Positions 43,888 through 53,397 of a stretch of 64,000 bases of DNA are shown piece by piece (position 1 is the first letter of the stretch; each line of letters begins with the position of its first letter). The position numbers were made by a program, and so were the translations under genes. The stretch is from the NCBI GenBank assembly GCA_013360685.1, contig JABWBD010000004.1, forward strand, positions 1-64,000. Reading direction: 5' to 3'. This DNA comes from Pirellulales bacterium. GTDB taxonomy: Bacteria > Planctomycetota > Planctomycetia > Pirellulales > Thermoguttaceae. The notes below the pieces were generated by a model. The model did no database searches, had not been told where the DNA came from, and saw only the letters and a list, made by a program, of their open reading frames with translations.

Positions 43888-45243
43888 GTGACAAGATTGG
43901 GTGGATCCGAGGTGGGCTCAACGGCATCGGCAAACCAGCAACTCTATCGCCTGGCGAGAACGCTGATCCCCGGCGGGACCCAATTACTCAGCAAGCGGCC
44001 GGAGATGTTTGCCCCCGAGCAGTGGCCGGCCTACTTCCGCGAGGCGCACGGCTGCGAAGTCGTCGACTTGGATGGCCGGCGGTATATCGACATGGCGATC
44101 ATGGGCGTCAGCGCCTGTCTGCTGGGCTACAACGACCCGGACGTGACGGAGGCGGTCGTTCGACGCGTCAAGTCGGGCTCGATGTGTACCCTGAACAGCC
44201 CCGAAGAGGTCGAACTGGCCCAGTTGCTGCTCGAGTTGCACCCTTGGGCGGGCAACGTGCGCTACGCGCGTACCGGCGGCGAGTCGATGACGGTTGCAGT
44301 GCGGGTCGCCCGCGCGGCCACGGGGCGGGACCGGATCGCCTTCTGCGGTTATCACGGCTGGCACGACTGGTACTTGGCCGCTAATCGCCTTCCGGACGGG
44401 GAACGGGATCCCCTCAAAGGGCATCTGCTGCCGGGACTGGCTCCCAACGGCGTTCCCTCGCAGCTCGCTGGCACTGCGATCCCATTCGCCTACAACGACT
44501 TGGAACAACTCCGGGCCATTTTCGAACGCCGTCCGGGTGAGATCGCCGCTGTCGTCATGGAACCGACGCGCGCGGTCGAGCCGAAGCCTGGCTTCCTGGA
44601 GGGTGTACGGGAGCTCTGCGACCGCACCGGCGCGGCGCTGGTGTTCGACGAAATCACGGTCGGATGGCGTCTGGCGCTTGGCGGGGCACACCTTCGCTAC
44701 GGGGTCGAGCCGGATATCGCGGTGTTCGCCAAGGCGATGGGCAACGGCCATCCCATGGCGGCGATCATCGGGCGCGCCGCCGTGATGCAGGCGGCCCAGG
44801 AATCGTTCATTTCGAGCACGTACTGGACCGAAGGGGTCGGCCCGACCGCGGCCCTGGCCACGATCCGCAAGATGCAGCGGATCGACGTGCGGAGCCACGT
44901 CGCCCGGATCGGCACGCAGTGGCGCGAGACAATGCGTCCCTTGGCCGACAAGCACGGAATTCCGCTCACCTTCTCCGGCTTTCCCGCGATCACCTCGATC
45001 GGATTCGATCATCCGGAATCACTGGCCCTGCAGACGCTTTTCACGGTGCGGATGCTCGACCACGGCATTCTCGCCGGCGGACAATTCAGCGTGTCTCTCG
45101 CCCATACGCCGGAGCACGTGGAGCGCTATTGTTCCGCGGCCGATCAGATCTTCCCAGAACTCGCCGCTGCCATACGGGACGGCGATATCGCTGCGAGGAT
45201 CGGCGGACCGGTCCGGCACAGCGGGTTTGCCCGGCTAGCCTGA
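43888..45243 (+). CDS. Class III PLP-dependent aminotransferase (glutamate-1-semialdehyde-mutase-like)
   Basis: The 451-residue protein has the class III aminotransferase layout: 'ARTLIPGGTQLLSKRPEMF', 'VVDLDGRRYIDMAIMGVSA', the phosphate-binding 'YARTGGESMTVAVRVARAAT', the Asp of 'ALVFDEITVGWRLALGG' and the PLP-lysine region 'DIAVFAKAMGNGHPMAAII'. It resembles glutamate-1-semialdehyde aminomutase relatives that act on sugars or amino acids in surface-polymer synthesis. It is unlikely to be the heme enzyme, because the N-terminal signature differs. The GTG at 43888 follows GGGAGCGGTGAG. No biosynthetic neighbours define its substrate. Confidence 0.85.
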   Translation: MTRLGGSEVGSTASANQQLYRLARTLIPGGTQLLSKRPEMFAPEQWPAYFREAHGCEVVDLDGRRYIDMAIMGVSACLLGYNDPDVTEAVVRRVKSGSMCTLNSPEEVELAQLLLELHPWAGNVRYARTGGESMTVAVRVARAATGRDRIAFCGYHGWHDWYLAANRLPDGERDPLKGHLLPGLAPNGVPSQLAGTAIPFAYNDLEQLRAIFERRPGEIAAVVMEPTRAVEPKPGFLEGVRELCDRTGAALVFDEITVGWRLALGGAHLRYGVEPDIAVFAKAMGNGHPMAAIIGRAAVMQAAQESFISSTYWTEGVGPTAALATIRKMQRIDVRSHVARIGTQWRETMRPLADKHGIPLTFSGFPAITSIGFDHPESLALQTLFTVRMLDHGILAGGQFSVSLAHTPEHVERYCSAADQIFPELAAAIRDGDIAARIGGPVRHSGFARLA

Positions 45244-45438
45244 CGCGCATGGCGAAGCCGTGAAATCCGCTCCTGATCTTACCTCCATCAAGGGGGCAGT
45301 GCTCGCCGCGCAGGGCGGCAATTGGGTACTTTGCGAGAGCGGCACGAGGTGGTACTCTTTGACATGCCCTCGCCCAGCGGTCCAAGCGTCGGGGCAAACC
45401 AGGGCGGTGAAGTCTTCGGAGGGCGTTTTCGGTATTTT

Positions 45439-45525
45439 GGATGGATGGCCGAGTGGACTAAGGCGGCAGTCTTGAAAACTGCTGTGCTCGTGAGGGCACC
45501 GGGGGTTCGAATCCCTCTCCATCCG
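45439..45525 (+). tRNA. tRNA-Ser (anticodon UGA)
   Basis: The acceptor stem GGATGGA/TCCATCC, the anticodon stem GCAGT/ACTGC with loop CTTGAAA (anticodon TGA at 45473-45475), the long variable arm characteristic of serine tRNA and the T loop GGTTCGAATCC are all visible. The discriminator base is G, as in serine tRNAs. CCA is not encoded. It reads toward the convergent minus-strand operon and ends 17 bases from it. Confidence 0.95.
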
Positions 45526-45542
45526 CTTGCGATCACACCCGC

Positions 45543-46655
45543 TTACTCACCCTTATCGGTGGCCAGGCGGCGGAAATACTGCTCGATGGCGTCGCGGTAA
45601 TGGGCGGGGAAATCGCGGCCGATCTGCTGCATGGCTTCCTCGCGCTGCTTGGGCGGGAGATCGCCCCAGCCGCTTTCGTGGCCGACGTCGCGTTTGGTCA
45701 CCTCCCCCTTCCCCTTGCCGCCCATGATCTGACTGTCGGGAGCCGGACTGCTGGGCTGCATGCTGCCACGGCCGGAGGATGCCTGCTGCTGTTGCTGCTG
45801 CTGCTGTTCTTCCAACTTCTTGATGAGCTTGTCGAGCGATTCGATGACGCCGTCCTCCACCTTGCGGACCTTGGGACCCGCACGGCCAAGCTCGAGCCGC
45901 CGCTCAATGTCTTCCATGCGCCGGGCGATGTGATCGAGAGTGTCTTCCTCGAGATCCTTCAGGTCTTCCTTCATCAGCTTGGCGACGGCGGCATACCGTT
46001 TTGGGCTCTGCGCGGCCCCATCCAAGAGGCGGTCGATTGCCTTCATGCCGTTTTCCCGGTCCATGAGCCGATGGCAGACGACTCCCTGATAGAACAGTAG
46101 GCTTGCCGGGTCGACGACGTCTTTAGGCTCCAAGCCCGCGAGTTGCTCCATCGCCTCGTCGAACATCCGCTCATGCGCCAGCCAGCGGCCGTAATCGAGG
46201 CGGAAGTTGTTTGAGACCAGCGGGGACGTAGCCGGATCGGTGAGCCACGGTTGGCTGGGCAGGACCAGTTCGCTCCGCGGTTTGGAGCACAGTTCGAGCA
46301 ACCGCCCCGCGTTCTGGTCCGCCATCGCAATCGTGCGGACGACGCGGTCGAGCACTTCCACTCCGGAGAGAGACTCGGCGGGCTGCGACCAAAGGTCTTT
46401 GGCCTGGGCGAGGACTTCATCGCCGGGCTTCTTTTCCGCGAGCCACTGAAAGACCTGCGAGCGAACGTCGTCCGGTTTGGGCATCTGCCAGACCGGTGAC
46501 TTGGCTAGGACATCGGGAGACTGGTCGGCGGATAGGGCGCTGTCCGGCACTGGGAGCGAGGGAAGAGCCAGGGCGATGGATGTGAAGAGCAGGCGGAGCC
46601 TGCAAGACAGTGCGTTCCCAGGCGGAGCCTGGGAACGAGAAGATGTGATGTTCAT
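45543..46655 (-). CDS. Exported coiled-coil protein ending the Bat-type operon
   Basis: The 370-residue product has a hydrophobic leader ('LRLLFTSIALALPSLPVPDS') preceded by 'SRSQAPPGNALSC', residues encoded by two DNA palindromes. A helical middle ('KLMKEDLKDLEEDTLDHIAR') follows, then a polyglutamine run ('EEQQQQQQQQ'), a Ser/Gly/Pro-rich linker and a C-terminal 'REEAMQQIGRDFPAHYRDAI'. I do not recognise a named family. It overlaps the upstream gene by ATGA and has GGGAG upstream. It is the last gene of the operon, ending next to tRNA-Ser. Confidence 0.7.
   Translation of the reverse strand: MNITSSRSQAPPGNALSCRLRLLFTSIALALPSLPVPDSALSADQSPDVLAKSPVWQMPKPDDVRSQVFQWLAEKKPGDEVLAQAKDLWSQPAESLSGVEVLDRVVRTIAMADQNAGRLLELCSKPRSELVLPSQPWLTDPATSPLVSNNFRLDYGRWLAHERMFDEAMEQLAGLEPKDVVDPASLLFYQGVVCHRLMDRENGMKAIDRLLDGAAQSPKRYAAVAKLMKEDLKDLEEDTLDHIARRMEDIERRLELGRAGPKVRKVEDGVIESLDKLIKKLEEQQQQQQQQASSGRGSMQPSSPAPDSQIMGGKGKGEVTKRDVGHESGWGDLPPKQREEAMQQIGRDFPAHYRDAIEQYFRRLATDKGE
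46589..46637. repeat. Two adjacent palindromes inside a coding sequence
   Basis: GCAGGC-gga-GCCTGC (46589-46603) and CGTTCCCAGGC-gga-GCCTGGGAACG (46613-46637, perfect 11-bp arms) share the AGGC-GGA-GCCT core. Both lie within the signal-peptide region of the 45543-46655 gene and keep its frame open. Confidence 0.85.
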
Positions 46656-48619
46656 CGGTTTCGCTCCCGTTGGAGATCGCGTGTGATTCGGAAGATCCGT
46701 TCCTGGCGGTCAGCCAGGCGTATCAAGGCTTCCACAAGCTCCTTGCCGGTCGCCTGCTCGCCTTCAACGAGCTTGGAATAGCGGTCCGTGCGGTTGTTCA
46801 CCCGCATCTGGAGGGCGCGGATCATCTTCAGTTCTGCCAGTAGCTCGACCAGTGGCGGGTCCTGGGGTTCGCCCTCCGGCGGCGGGCCTTGCTGCTGTTT
46901 CTGCTGAAGCTCCTCCTGGGCTTTCTTGAGGGCCTCGATCATTTCTTCCAGTGCGGCGATGATATCTTCCTCGATCCCCTGAGTCATGCGGTCCACGCGC
47001 GACTGCGCGAGGCGCTGGACGACCTGCTCCATGTCCTCGCGGATCTGCTCGACCGCCTCGGGGAAGGCGACCGCGGTACCGTCTTCCCGCATGAGTGTCA
47101 GGGCCTTATCGGCCTCCATCACGATGTCCGCTTCTTTTCCGCTCAGGCGTCCCGCCTCGATATCGTGACTGTGGGCGCGGTCGGATGACGGCACCTTGTC
47201 GAGACGCAGGGTTCCGTCGTAAACCTCGCGTTGCATCTGGAGCATCTTGCGAAAGCGGGTCTCCAGAAGCGCCAGCATGCGGCCGACTTCCTCTTCCCGG
47301 AGCTGGCGGAGGATTTCTTCCAGATCGGCCTTGGCCTGCTCCAATTCCCGGATCGCCTCTTCCTGCTTGTCGACCGCGCCTTCGCGCTCGGCTTTTTCGA
47401 GCTTCTCCTCGGCCTCGCGCATTCGCTGGCGGGCAGCGTCCAGACGCTTCCTTGCCGGGTTCTCTTGTTCGCCCGAAGACTCCGATTGCTCTTCGCTCTG
47501 GCTCTGGCCCTGCTCTTGTGATTGCGATTGCCCCTTGGGTTCGCTCTTCTCTCCGCCGGGATGCGCCCCCCGGTTCTCCGACGACTCCTTCTTCCCGCCC
47601 TGCGTGTCCGCCGGGGTCTTGGCTTGCGACTCGGCCGCGGGTTTGCCTTTGTCCTCGGAGCCGGATTTGTCCTTGCCGGCCTTGTCCTCGGGTTTATGGT
47701 CCGACCGGGAGCCGGGCTCGCTGCCTTCCTTTTCCTTGCCTTCCGCTTCCTGCGGCTTGCTCTGGGCTTTGCCGTCCTTCCCTTCGGCGCCGCCGTCCTT
47801 CTTTTCGGCGGGCTGGGCCGGCTTCGGCCCGGGCTGCTTCTGGTCTTCGGGTCGGGACTGCTCGTCTCGGGAATCGGCGCCGCCTTCCTCGTTCTGCTTG
47901 ATGTCGTCGGCCAGCCCACCGGTCTTTTGGGCTAGTTTCTCCTGCTCGCCGGCGAGTTTCTTGGTTTCGGCCCCGCCGGCAGTCCGGCCCTGAATCCCTT
48001 TCTGCTGCTTGATGATCTCGTTGAGCCGCTTGAGATACTCGCGGATCCTTGCCTTCTCGGATTCAATGCGGCGTCCGCGGTCCTCGCTGAGGAGAAGTTC
48101 CAGGAGCGATTTAAGATCCTGGTTCACGACGCCCTGGTTTTCGATCGCCTGGAAAAGCTGGTCCTTGTCGAGCAGCGAGACGAGTGTCTCAAATTGGACA
48201 TTGATCAACCGCTCTTTGCTCTGGGCGACGGCCTTGCGGAGGAGCGCGGCCCGGCGAGGGTCCGTTCCCGCGGACAGTTCCGCCATCCGCAGCAAGACCT
48301 CTTCAAGATGCTTGAACTTGTCGGAGATCTCCTGCTGTTGGACGACCAGTTCCGTGTTGGGCCCGGCCTTGGCATCGGGGGCCGGCTCCGCGCTCTCCTC
48401 GTCCGAGGGTACGAGGTCCTCGGCGGGGAATTGGGCCGGTAGCGGGCCGGACTGGAAAAACATCGCCAAGCCGACGAGGGAGGTTAGAAAGGCTGTGCGG
48501 AGGCGATGGAGAACGGAGGGATTTCGCGCAGGATGGCCCTTCTGGGCCATGATGACGGCCTGGGAAGGCCGTGCTACAGGCATTCGTGTCTCCGCGCATG
48601 GGCGGATGCGGGCGGACAT
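46652..48619 (-). CDS. Exported, highly charged coiled-coil protein of the Bat-type operon
   Basis: The 655-residue product has a leader ('LTSLVGLAMFFQSGPLPAQF') but is preceded by about 40 extra residues partly encoded by palindromic repeats. The middle (about 250-390) is low-complexity Lys/Glu/Gln/Ser/Gly ('EGKDGKAQSKPQEAEGKEKE'). The last 260 residues form long helices ('ARQRMREAEEKLEKAEREGA') and end in an Arg-rich tail. GGAGGA lies 6-7 bases before the ATG at 48619. I recognise no enzyme; it may be a structural periplasmic component. It is coupled to both neighbours (4-base spacing and ATGA overlap). Confidence 0.72.
   Translation of the reverse strand: MSARIRPCAETRMPVARPSQAVIMAQKGHPARNPSVLHRLRTAFLTSLVGLAMFFQSGPLPAQFPAEDLVPSDEESAEPAPDAKAGPNTELVVQQQEISDKFKHLEEVLLRMAELSAGTDPRRAALLRKAVAQSKERLINVQFETLVSLLDKDQLFQAIENQGVVNQDLKSLLELLLSEDRGRRIESEKARIREYLKRLNEIIKQQKGIQGRTAGGAETKKLAGEQEKLAQKTGGLADDIKQNEEGGADSRDEQSRPEDQKQPGPKPAQPAEKKDGGAEGKDGKAQSKPQEAEGKEKEGSEPGSRSDHKPEDKAGKDKSGSEDKGKPAAESQAKTPADTQGGKKESSENRGAHPGGEKSEPKGQSQSQEQGQSQSEEQSESSGEQENPARKRLDAARQRMREAEEKLEKAEREGAVDKQEEAIRELEQAKADLEEILRQLREEEVGRMLALLETRFRKMLQMQREVYDGTLRLDKVPSSDRAHSHDIEAGRLSGKEADIVMEADKALTLMREDGTAVAFPEAVEQIREDMEQVVQRLAQSRVDRMTQGIEEDIIAALEEMIEALKKAQEELQQKQQQGPPPEGEPQDPPLVELLAELKMIRALQMRVNNRTDRYSKLVEGEQATGKELVEALIRLADRQERIFRITRDLQRERNR
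48533..48572. repeat. Palindrome pair inside the N-terminal coding region
   Basis: ATGGCCC/GGGCCAT (48533-48550) and ACGGCCT/AGGCCGT (48555-48572) encode part of the pre-leader extension ('ARPSQAVIMAQKGHP') of the 46652-48619 gene. The ACGGCCTTCCC core also occurs in the intergenic palindrome at 42849. Confidence 0.75.
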
Positions 48620-48622
48620 GGC

Positions 48623-50875
48623 TTATTCCTCCAACAAGTCGCGAAGGCGGCTCTGGTGGCGCTGCTTCGTCTGGTCGTTGAGCTTCTCCTGAAGGTTGAC
48701 AATCTGCCGGAGCAGTTCCACCGCTTCGTTGAAATCCTCCAATTCGATCATTCTGCCGAGCACCTGGCGCATAGCCAGCAGGATGGCGTCGGATTGTTCG
48801 CGCGCGAGGTCTCGCTTCCGGGGGCCCTGCGCATCGTTGGAAAGGGCTCCGAGGAGTTCGTCCAGTCGCCGCTCCAACTCCGGAAACATCTCGCCGCCGA
48901 TTCGCTCCAGCGGGCCGACGATCCCCTGCTCCAGCCGTATCCGGAGCTCGGTGGTGTCGATGCGGTTGTTGACGAGTTCCTGGCGGATGTCGTCGAATGC
49001 CTCGGCAACTCCGAGGACTTCGTGGGCGTCCTTGCGGCTGTTCTGCAGCGCACGCTGCACGCGGAGCGTCCGCAAGGCGACAAGCCGCTCGGGCGTGGGC
49101 GGCCCGGACTCGGGCGCGTCGCCGGGTTCGGCCGAAGGGGGCTTTTCACCAACTTTCTCCGGTTCTTTCTTGCCATCGGAGGCAAAGTCCACGCGCAACA
49201 GCGAATCGCGAGTTTCCACGACCTCTTCAATGATGCTTTCAAACCGCTGTCGCAGGACCAGTTCCCTCGCCTCGAGCATCGCGCGCAATTGTTCAGGAGT
49301 GACGACTTCGAGCAACCATCGCTCGCTCGTGCCGACGTTGGGGGCGTCGCCCAGGTTGTAGCGGTCCGACGCCTTGGCGGCGAGGAGGAATTTCTGGCCG
49401 GGCTTCAACTTCAGGTCGCGGACCTCCAAGGCACTTTGGAGTTTCAATTCCGTGGGGTTCCCCTCCTGAGTCGGGATCGGCTGGTCATGGGCATCCTGAT
49501 CGTCGATGCCGTACTCGAACCAGGTTCTCGCCAGGCCGTAGTCGTCGGTGATGCGGCCGACCGCGGGCAACTGCGCCTGGGGAGTGATCGCGGGCCCGAT
49601 GCCCTGGAGCCGCACGGCCAGCATGGGTGGTTCGTCCGGCAGGGCCGCCAGGACCAGCCGGACGGGCTCGCGGGACTTGATCCCGTCGCTGTCCAGCAAG
49701 GTGAACAACAGGGACTTGTCTCCGGTCAGCGGCCCGGCGCGGTACTCAACGGCGCGGGAATTGCCGCGCCCCGCGATCTGGAGCACTTCGGGCTCGGACG
49801 CGTCGTCCAGCGCCGATCGGACCTCGACCTGGACCAGATCCTTGTTGCTGCGCGCACGGATGGTAATGTCCGTGCCCTGGGGGATCCGCATTGCCCCGCT
49901 CACCGGCACTGTGCGCGCGGGGCGTTGCATGTACTCCGGATAGCGGCAATCGAGGAACATCTCGACGAGCGTCGGGTTGTCGACCACCTCGATCCGCAAG
50001 TCACGGACCGCGGCGTCCCCGCCGAACACGTCGAATTCCATGGGGGCAAGAACGCCGCGGAAGGTATGTGTGTACGCCTGGAAGCGGTCCCGGCTGCGAT
50101 CGGCCGTCCCTTCGCGAACCATCGTTGCACGGCCGCGCGAGCCGCCTTCCGCCCGGTAGCGGATTTCGACCGTTTTCGGCACCAGCGGCATGCGCAGATC
50201 GGCGCGAGCGACCACGTCGAAGTCGGCGCCGCGAGCGACCTTGACCAGGCCCTTGTCGAAGCCTTCGACGGCCAATCGCGTCCGCCGCGGCCAGAGATCG
50301 TTGGAGAAGCCGAGATTGCGGCGTGTCCAGATCTCGATCGCACCGGGCAAACCGATCGCCAAGACTGCGACCGAAAGCGCCAAGAACGCGGCTCCCGCCA
50401 TCGCCTGGCGGAGCGGTCTCGGGTTGAACACCTCGCCCAGCCGGACTTCCCGGATCGGCGCTGCGGCCAGCCGGCAGGTATGCTCCAGCATGAGCGGGTT
50501 GCACTCGCTCGGGCCCGGCCGATGCTCGGAGAGTTCGACGGCCGTCAGCAGGCTCTCGTGGAATTGCGGGAACCGCCGCTCCAAAAGCATCGCCATGTTG
50601 CGGTCGCTCAGCCGGACGAAGGCTCGCCGCACGACCAACTTGAAGAGCACTCCGGCAAAGACCAACAGCGCGGCCGCCAGGACTATGCCTCGGACCGCGG
50701 GCGGCGGTTCGAAGAACCAGTCGATTGCCAGGCTGATCCAGAAAGCGAGGCCCAGCCATGCGACCGCCGCAGCGAGTCCTTCCGCCCAGACATAGCGGCG
50801 GATCCGCCGACGCAGCGAGGCCAGGGCGGAGCGAATGGCAGGTTCGAGTTGAGGTTTGGAAGGATTTCCGGTCAT
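48623..50875 (-). CDS. DUF4175-like membrane protein of the Bat-type operon
   Basis: The product of about 750 residues has two membrane helices near the N-terminus ('LAAAVAWLGLAFWISLAIDW' and 'IVLAAALLVFAGVLFKLVV') and a third before a large extracytoplasmic beta region ('DNPTLVEMFLDCRYPEYMQR'). The C-terminal third is helical ('VTPEQLRAMLEARELVLRQR'). The layout resembles DUF4175 proteins, though I could not verify this. I chose ATG 50875 so that the gene begins 26 bases after the VWA gene; the track's start at 50983 overlaps that gene. Confidence 0.7.
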   Translation of the reverse strand: MTGNPSKPQLEPAIRSALASLRRRIRRYVWAEGLAAAVAWLGLAFWISLAIDWFFEPPPAVRGIVLAAALLVFAGVLFKLVVRRAFVRLSDRNMAMLLERRFPQFHESLLTAVELSEHRPGPSECNPLMLEHTCRLAAAPIREVRLGEVFNPRPLRQAMAGAAFLALSVAVLAIGLPGAIEIWTRRNLGFSNDLWPRRTRLAVEGFDKGLVKVARGADFDVVARADLRMPLVPKTVEIRYRAEGGSRGRATMVREGTADRSRDRFQAYTHTFRGVLAPMEFDVFGGDAAVRDLRIEVVDNPTLVEMFLDCRYPEYMQRPARTVPVSGAMRIPQGTDITIRARSNKDLVQVEVRSALDDASEPEVLQIAGRGNSRAVEYRAGPLTGDKSLLFTLLDSDGIKSREPVRLVLAALPDEPPMLAVRLQGIGPAITPQAQLPAVGRITDDYGLARTWFEYGIDDQDAHDQPIPTQEGNPTELKLQSALEVRDLKLKPGQKFLLAAKASDRYNLGDAPNVGTSERWLLEVVTPEQLRAMLEARELVLRQRFESIIEEVVETRDSLLRVDFASDGKKEPEKVGEKPPSAEPGDAPESGPPTPERLVALRTLRVQRALQNSRKDAHEVLGVAEAFDDIRQELVNNRIDTTELRIRLEQGIVGPLERIGGEMFPELERRLDELLGALSNDAQGPRKRDLAREQSDAILLAMRQVLGRMIELEDFNEAVELLRQIVNLQEKLNDQTKQRHQSRLRDLLEE

Positions 50876-50901
50876 CCGTCTAGTGTTTATCCCGTGATCC
50901 G

Positions 50902-53397
50902 TTAGGCCAGCTTCGCCAATCGGCGGATCAGCCATTCCGAAAACAAGAGGCCGCAAAACCCGAACATCACCCACTGCCGCCAAATCGCCTCCCAGCGGCG
51001 GTCGGGCGCCGCCGTGCGAATGATCGTCCTGGTGCGGTCCGGGAGCATTGCGACGAGATGCTGTGGCGACGCGGTGGACAACGCCTGTTCCAACCCCTGG
51101 TAATACTTCCCTTGAGAACCTTCCGCAATGCGCATGAGGAGCTTGTCGTTCAGTCGCGGGTTTTCCCGCTCCAAGTCCGGAAGCGCGACCTGGATGCGCC
51201 GGAGCAGGCGTTCATCGCTCTCGGGGACCGAGAGTTCCAATCGGTAGGCCCCTTCCTGAAGCACGGTGAGTTGTCCGACGAACATTCCGGCGCGGCTGGG
51301 ATCCGGAGTGAGCGTGAGGGGCTGGACAGTGCTGTCGGGCTGGAAGACTTCGAGAGGGACCTCGGCGGCGCTGAGGGGATCGAGTTGGGCGTTGGTCAAC
51401 TGGGCGCGGACCTGAACCGTGCTCCCCAGCAGATAGCGATCTCGGTCGAGCATGAGCACTCCCCTGCTCGATTGCCGCAACAAGCGGCCCTGGCTGACGT
51501 GCCGGACCAGCTTGGCATAGAACTTCTCGAAGTACGCCGGATCGACTTGGCGAAGCCGCCACATCTCGCCGCTGCCGAGATAGAAAGACCTGCCGGACCC
51601 GTAGAACTGGCCCGCCATGAAGACCGGCTGGTCGCCGCCTTGGGCCGTCCGCGGATCCGAAAAGGTGGCGTAGACCGTGGCCCCGGCCCGTGGCCCCTCG
51701 ACCGGATAGAAGCCATAGACTCCGGGGAATCCTGCCCACGCCCGCTGGTTGGCGGTCGAGGTATCCTCGAGCCAAAGGAATTCACTTTCCATGCCTTCGC
51801 GACCGAACTCCAGCGGCCAGGGCTCCTTGCTGGTGTACGTGCCGCTTTCCAGCACCGAGAAGCGGCGCTGGAAGTGGACCGGATAGAGTGTTCGCACTTT
51901 GGCCAGTGCGGGGCCCTGGTCCTGCACCCATCCGTTGATCGCGTCGCCGGCATAGACGGGGCCGGCGATGGCGATCAGACCACCGCCCTGCTCCGCGATC
52001 CACTGTTCCAGCAAGTCGACTTGTGCCGAAGTAAGCTCTTTCCAGTTGGGATCGAAGGCGATGACGCAGTCGTACGCGAACATCGCTTCGCGAGTGGATG
52101 GGAACTCTTCCAGGATCGTGTCGGCCTCCTGGGACATGCCGGGCTGGCCGGTTTCGAGCAGGACGTCGACGGTTACCGACTTGTCGCGGAAGAGCATGGT
52201 CCGAAGAAAGCCGTACTCGCGCGTGGGACCGCCGGCGAAGAGGAGTACACGGGTCTTGCGATTGACGATTTCGATCTCGGATTCCCGGAAATCATCCTTG
52301 GGATTGTGGTCAGACCGCGGGGCAAGCACGCGGAGACAGAGCGTCTGGCGACCGGGCTCCGAGGCGTTCAGTTGAAACTTGACCGGCACAACTTCGCCAT
52401 CGCTTCCCAGCACCACCTGCTCGGCAGCGACCAGTTTGCCGGCGCCCGGCTGGCCGGACGCGTCGCGGCCGGACGGGCGGAGGAGCAGTTGGACGGTAAC
52501 GGACTTTCCGGCCATCTCCTGCGCCTGGATCAGCCCGGTGACGGTGTAGGGATCGCCGGGCTGGGTCCGCTCAGGGCATTCCAGTTCGTAGACGCGGACG
52601 TTGCCCGGCTGGCGCTTCGATCCGATCCCGACGGTGAAGACGGGAATCTTTGCTTCCCTGGCTAGTTCCACGGCGGAATCGGGAGAGCTGCCCGCGTTTT
52701 GCCCTCCGTCGCTGAAGACGACGATTCCGGCGACGGGGGCATTCCGCTCTTCATAGAGCAGTTCCCGGAGCGATTGTCCCAGGCGGGTCTCGGTTCCGGT
52801 CGGCGCCAGCAGCCTCTCCCAGTCGGGCTTATCCTGCGGCTGTTCTTTTCCGCTCGCGCGCCGCTCTCCGCGCGCGTTGGCGATGGCCGACGCCACGGGC
52901 CTTTCTGGGTGTTCTTGCGGCAGCTTTCCCAGCGACGCGACGCGGCCGGTTTCCTCGTCGAACCGCATGACGACCACGTCGTGCACCTTGCGGAGTTGAT
53001 CCAGCAGATCGCTCCGCCGGAGCGCACCGGCGACCTGCTGAGATCGGCTTGCCGATCTGGAGTCCCCCGACTCTTCGAGATCGTTGAGTCCCATGCTCAG
53101 GCTGGTATCCACCAGCAGGATTGCTCGGGAATTCAGGACCTCCTCGCGCTGGGTCCGCCATTGCGGCTGAAGATAGAGGACGAAAAGAACCAGCAGGACC
53201 GCCACACGCAGTCCCGTGAGGACCCATCGCAGCCAGGGACTCAGTTCGGCGGCGTCGCGGCGGTACATCGAACGGACGAAGAGCGCCAGCAGGACCGCGA
53301 CTGCGACCGGGAGGATCCAATCGGCATTGGACTGGATGCGGCCCCATTCAAAGGTCGTCCGGATCGCGGCCTGGGCGAGCAGAGGGAGCATGCTCAT
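50902..53397 (-). CDS. VWA-domain membrane protein with glutamine-amidotransferase-like region
   Basis: The 831-residue protein has two N-terminal membrane helices (about 28-44 and 58-77). A von Willebrand A region follows with the metal-site motif 'LLVDTSLSMGLNDLEES' (DTSLS at 97-101) and 'VVFSDGGQNAGSS'. After this come a large beta region and a stretch resembling the amidotransferase-like domain of such proteins ('VIAFDPNWKELTSAQ', 'WIAEQGGGLIAIAGPVYAG'). A membrane helix lies at the C-terminus ('WVMFGFCGLLFSEWLI'). It overlaps the BatA-like gene by ATGA. VWA proteins of MoxR operons usually assemble or inspect exported complexes. Confidence 0.85.
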   Translation of the reverse strand: MSMLPLLAQAAIRTTFEWGRIQSNADWILPVAVAVLLALFVRSMYRRDAAELSPWLRWVLTGLRVAVLLVLFVLYLQPQWRTQREEVLNSRAILLVDTSLSMGLNDLEESGDSRSASRSQQVAGALRRSDLLDQLRKVHDVVVMRFDEETGRVASLGKLPQEHPERPVASAIANARGERRASGKEQPQDKPDWERLLAPTGTETRLGQSLRELLYEERNAPVAGIVVFSDGGQNAGSSPDSAVELAREAKIPVFTVGIGSKRQPGNVRVYELECPERTQPGDPYTVTGLIQAQEMAGKSVTVQLLLRPSGRDASGQPGAGKLVAAEQVVLGSDGEVVPVKFQLNASEPGRQTLCLRVLAPRSDHNPKDDFRESEIEIVNRKTRVLLFAGGPTREYGFLRTMLFRDKSVTVDVLLETGQPGMSQEADTILEEFPSTREAMFAYDCVIAFDPNWKELTSAQVDLLEQWIAEQGGGLIAIAGPVYAGDAINGWVQDQGPALAKVRTLYPVHFQRRFSVLESGTYTSKEPWPLEFGREGMESEFLWLEDTSTANQRAWAGFPGVYGFYPVEGPRAGATVYATFSDPRTAQGGDQPVFMAGQFYGSGRSFYLGSGEMWRLRQVDPAYFEKFYAKLVRHVSQGRLLRQSSRGVLMLDRDRYLLGSTVQVRAQLTNAQLDPLSAAEVPLEVFQPDSTVQPLTLTPDPSRAGMFVGQLTVLQEGAYRLELSVPESDERLLRRIQVALPDLERENPRLNDKLLMRIAEGSQGKYYQGLEQALSTASPQHLVAMLPDRTRTIIRTAAPDRRWEAIWRQWVMFGFCGLLFSEWLIRRLAKLA

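Noticed and set aside
45244-45438. Small ORFs upstream of tRNA-Ser
   Set aside because: They overlap the tRNA or each other in several frames and lack ribosome sites.
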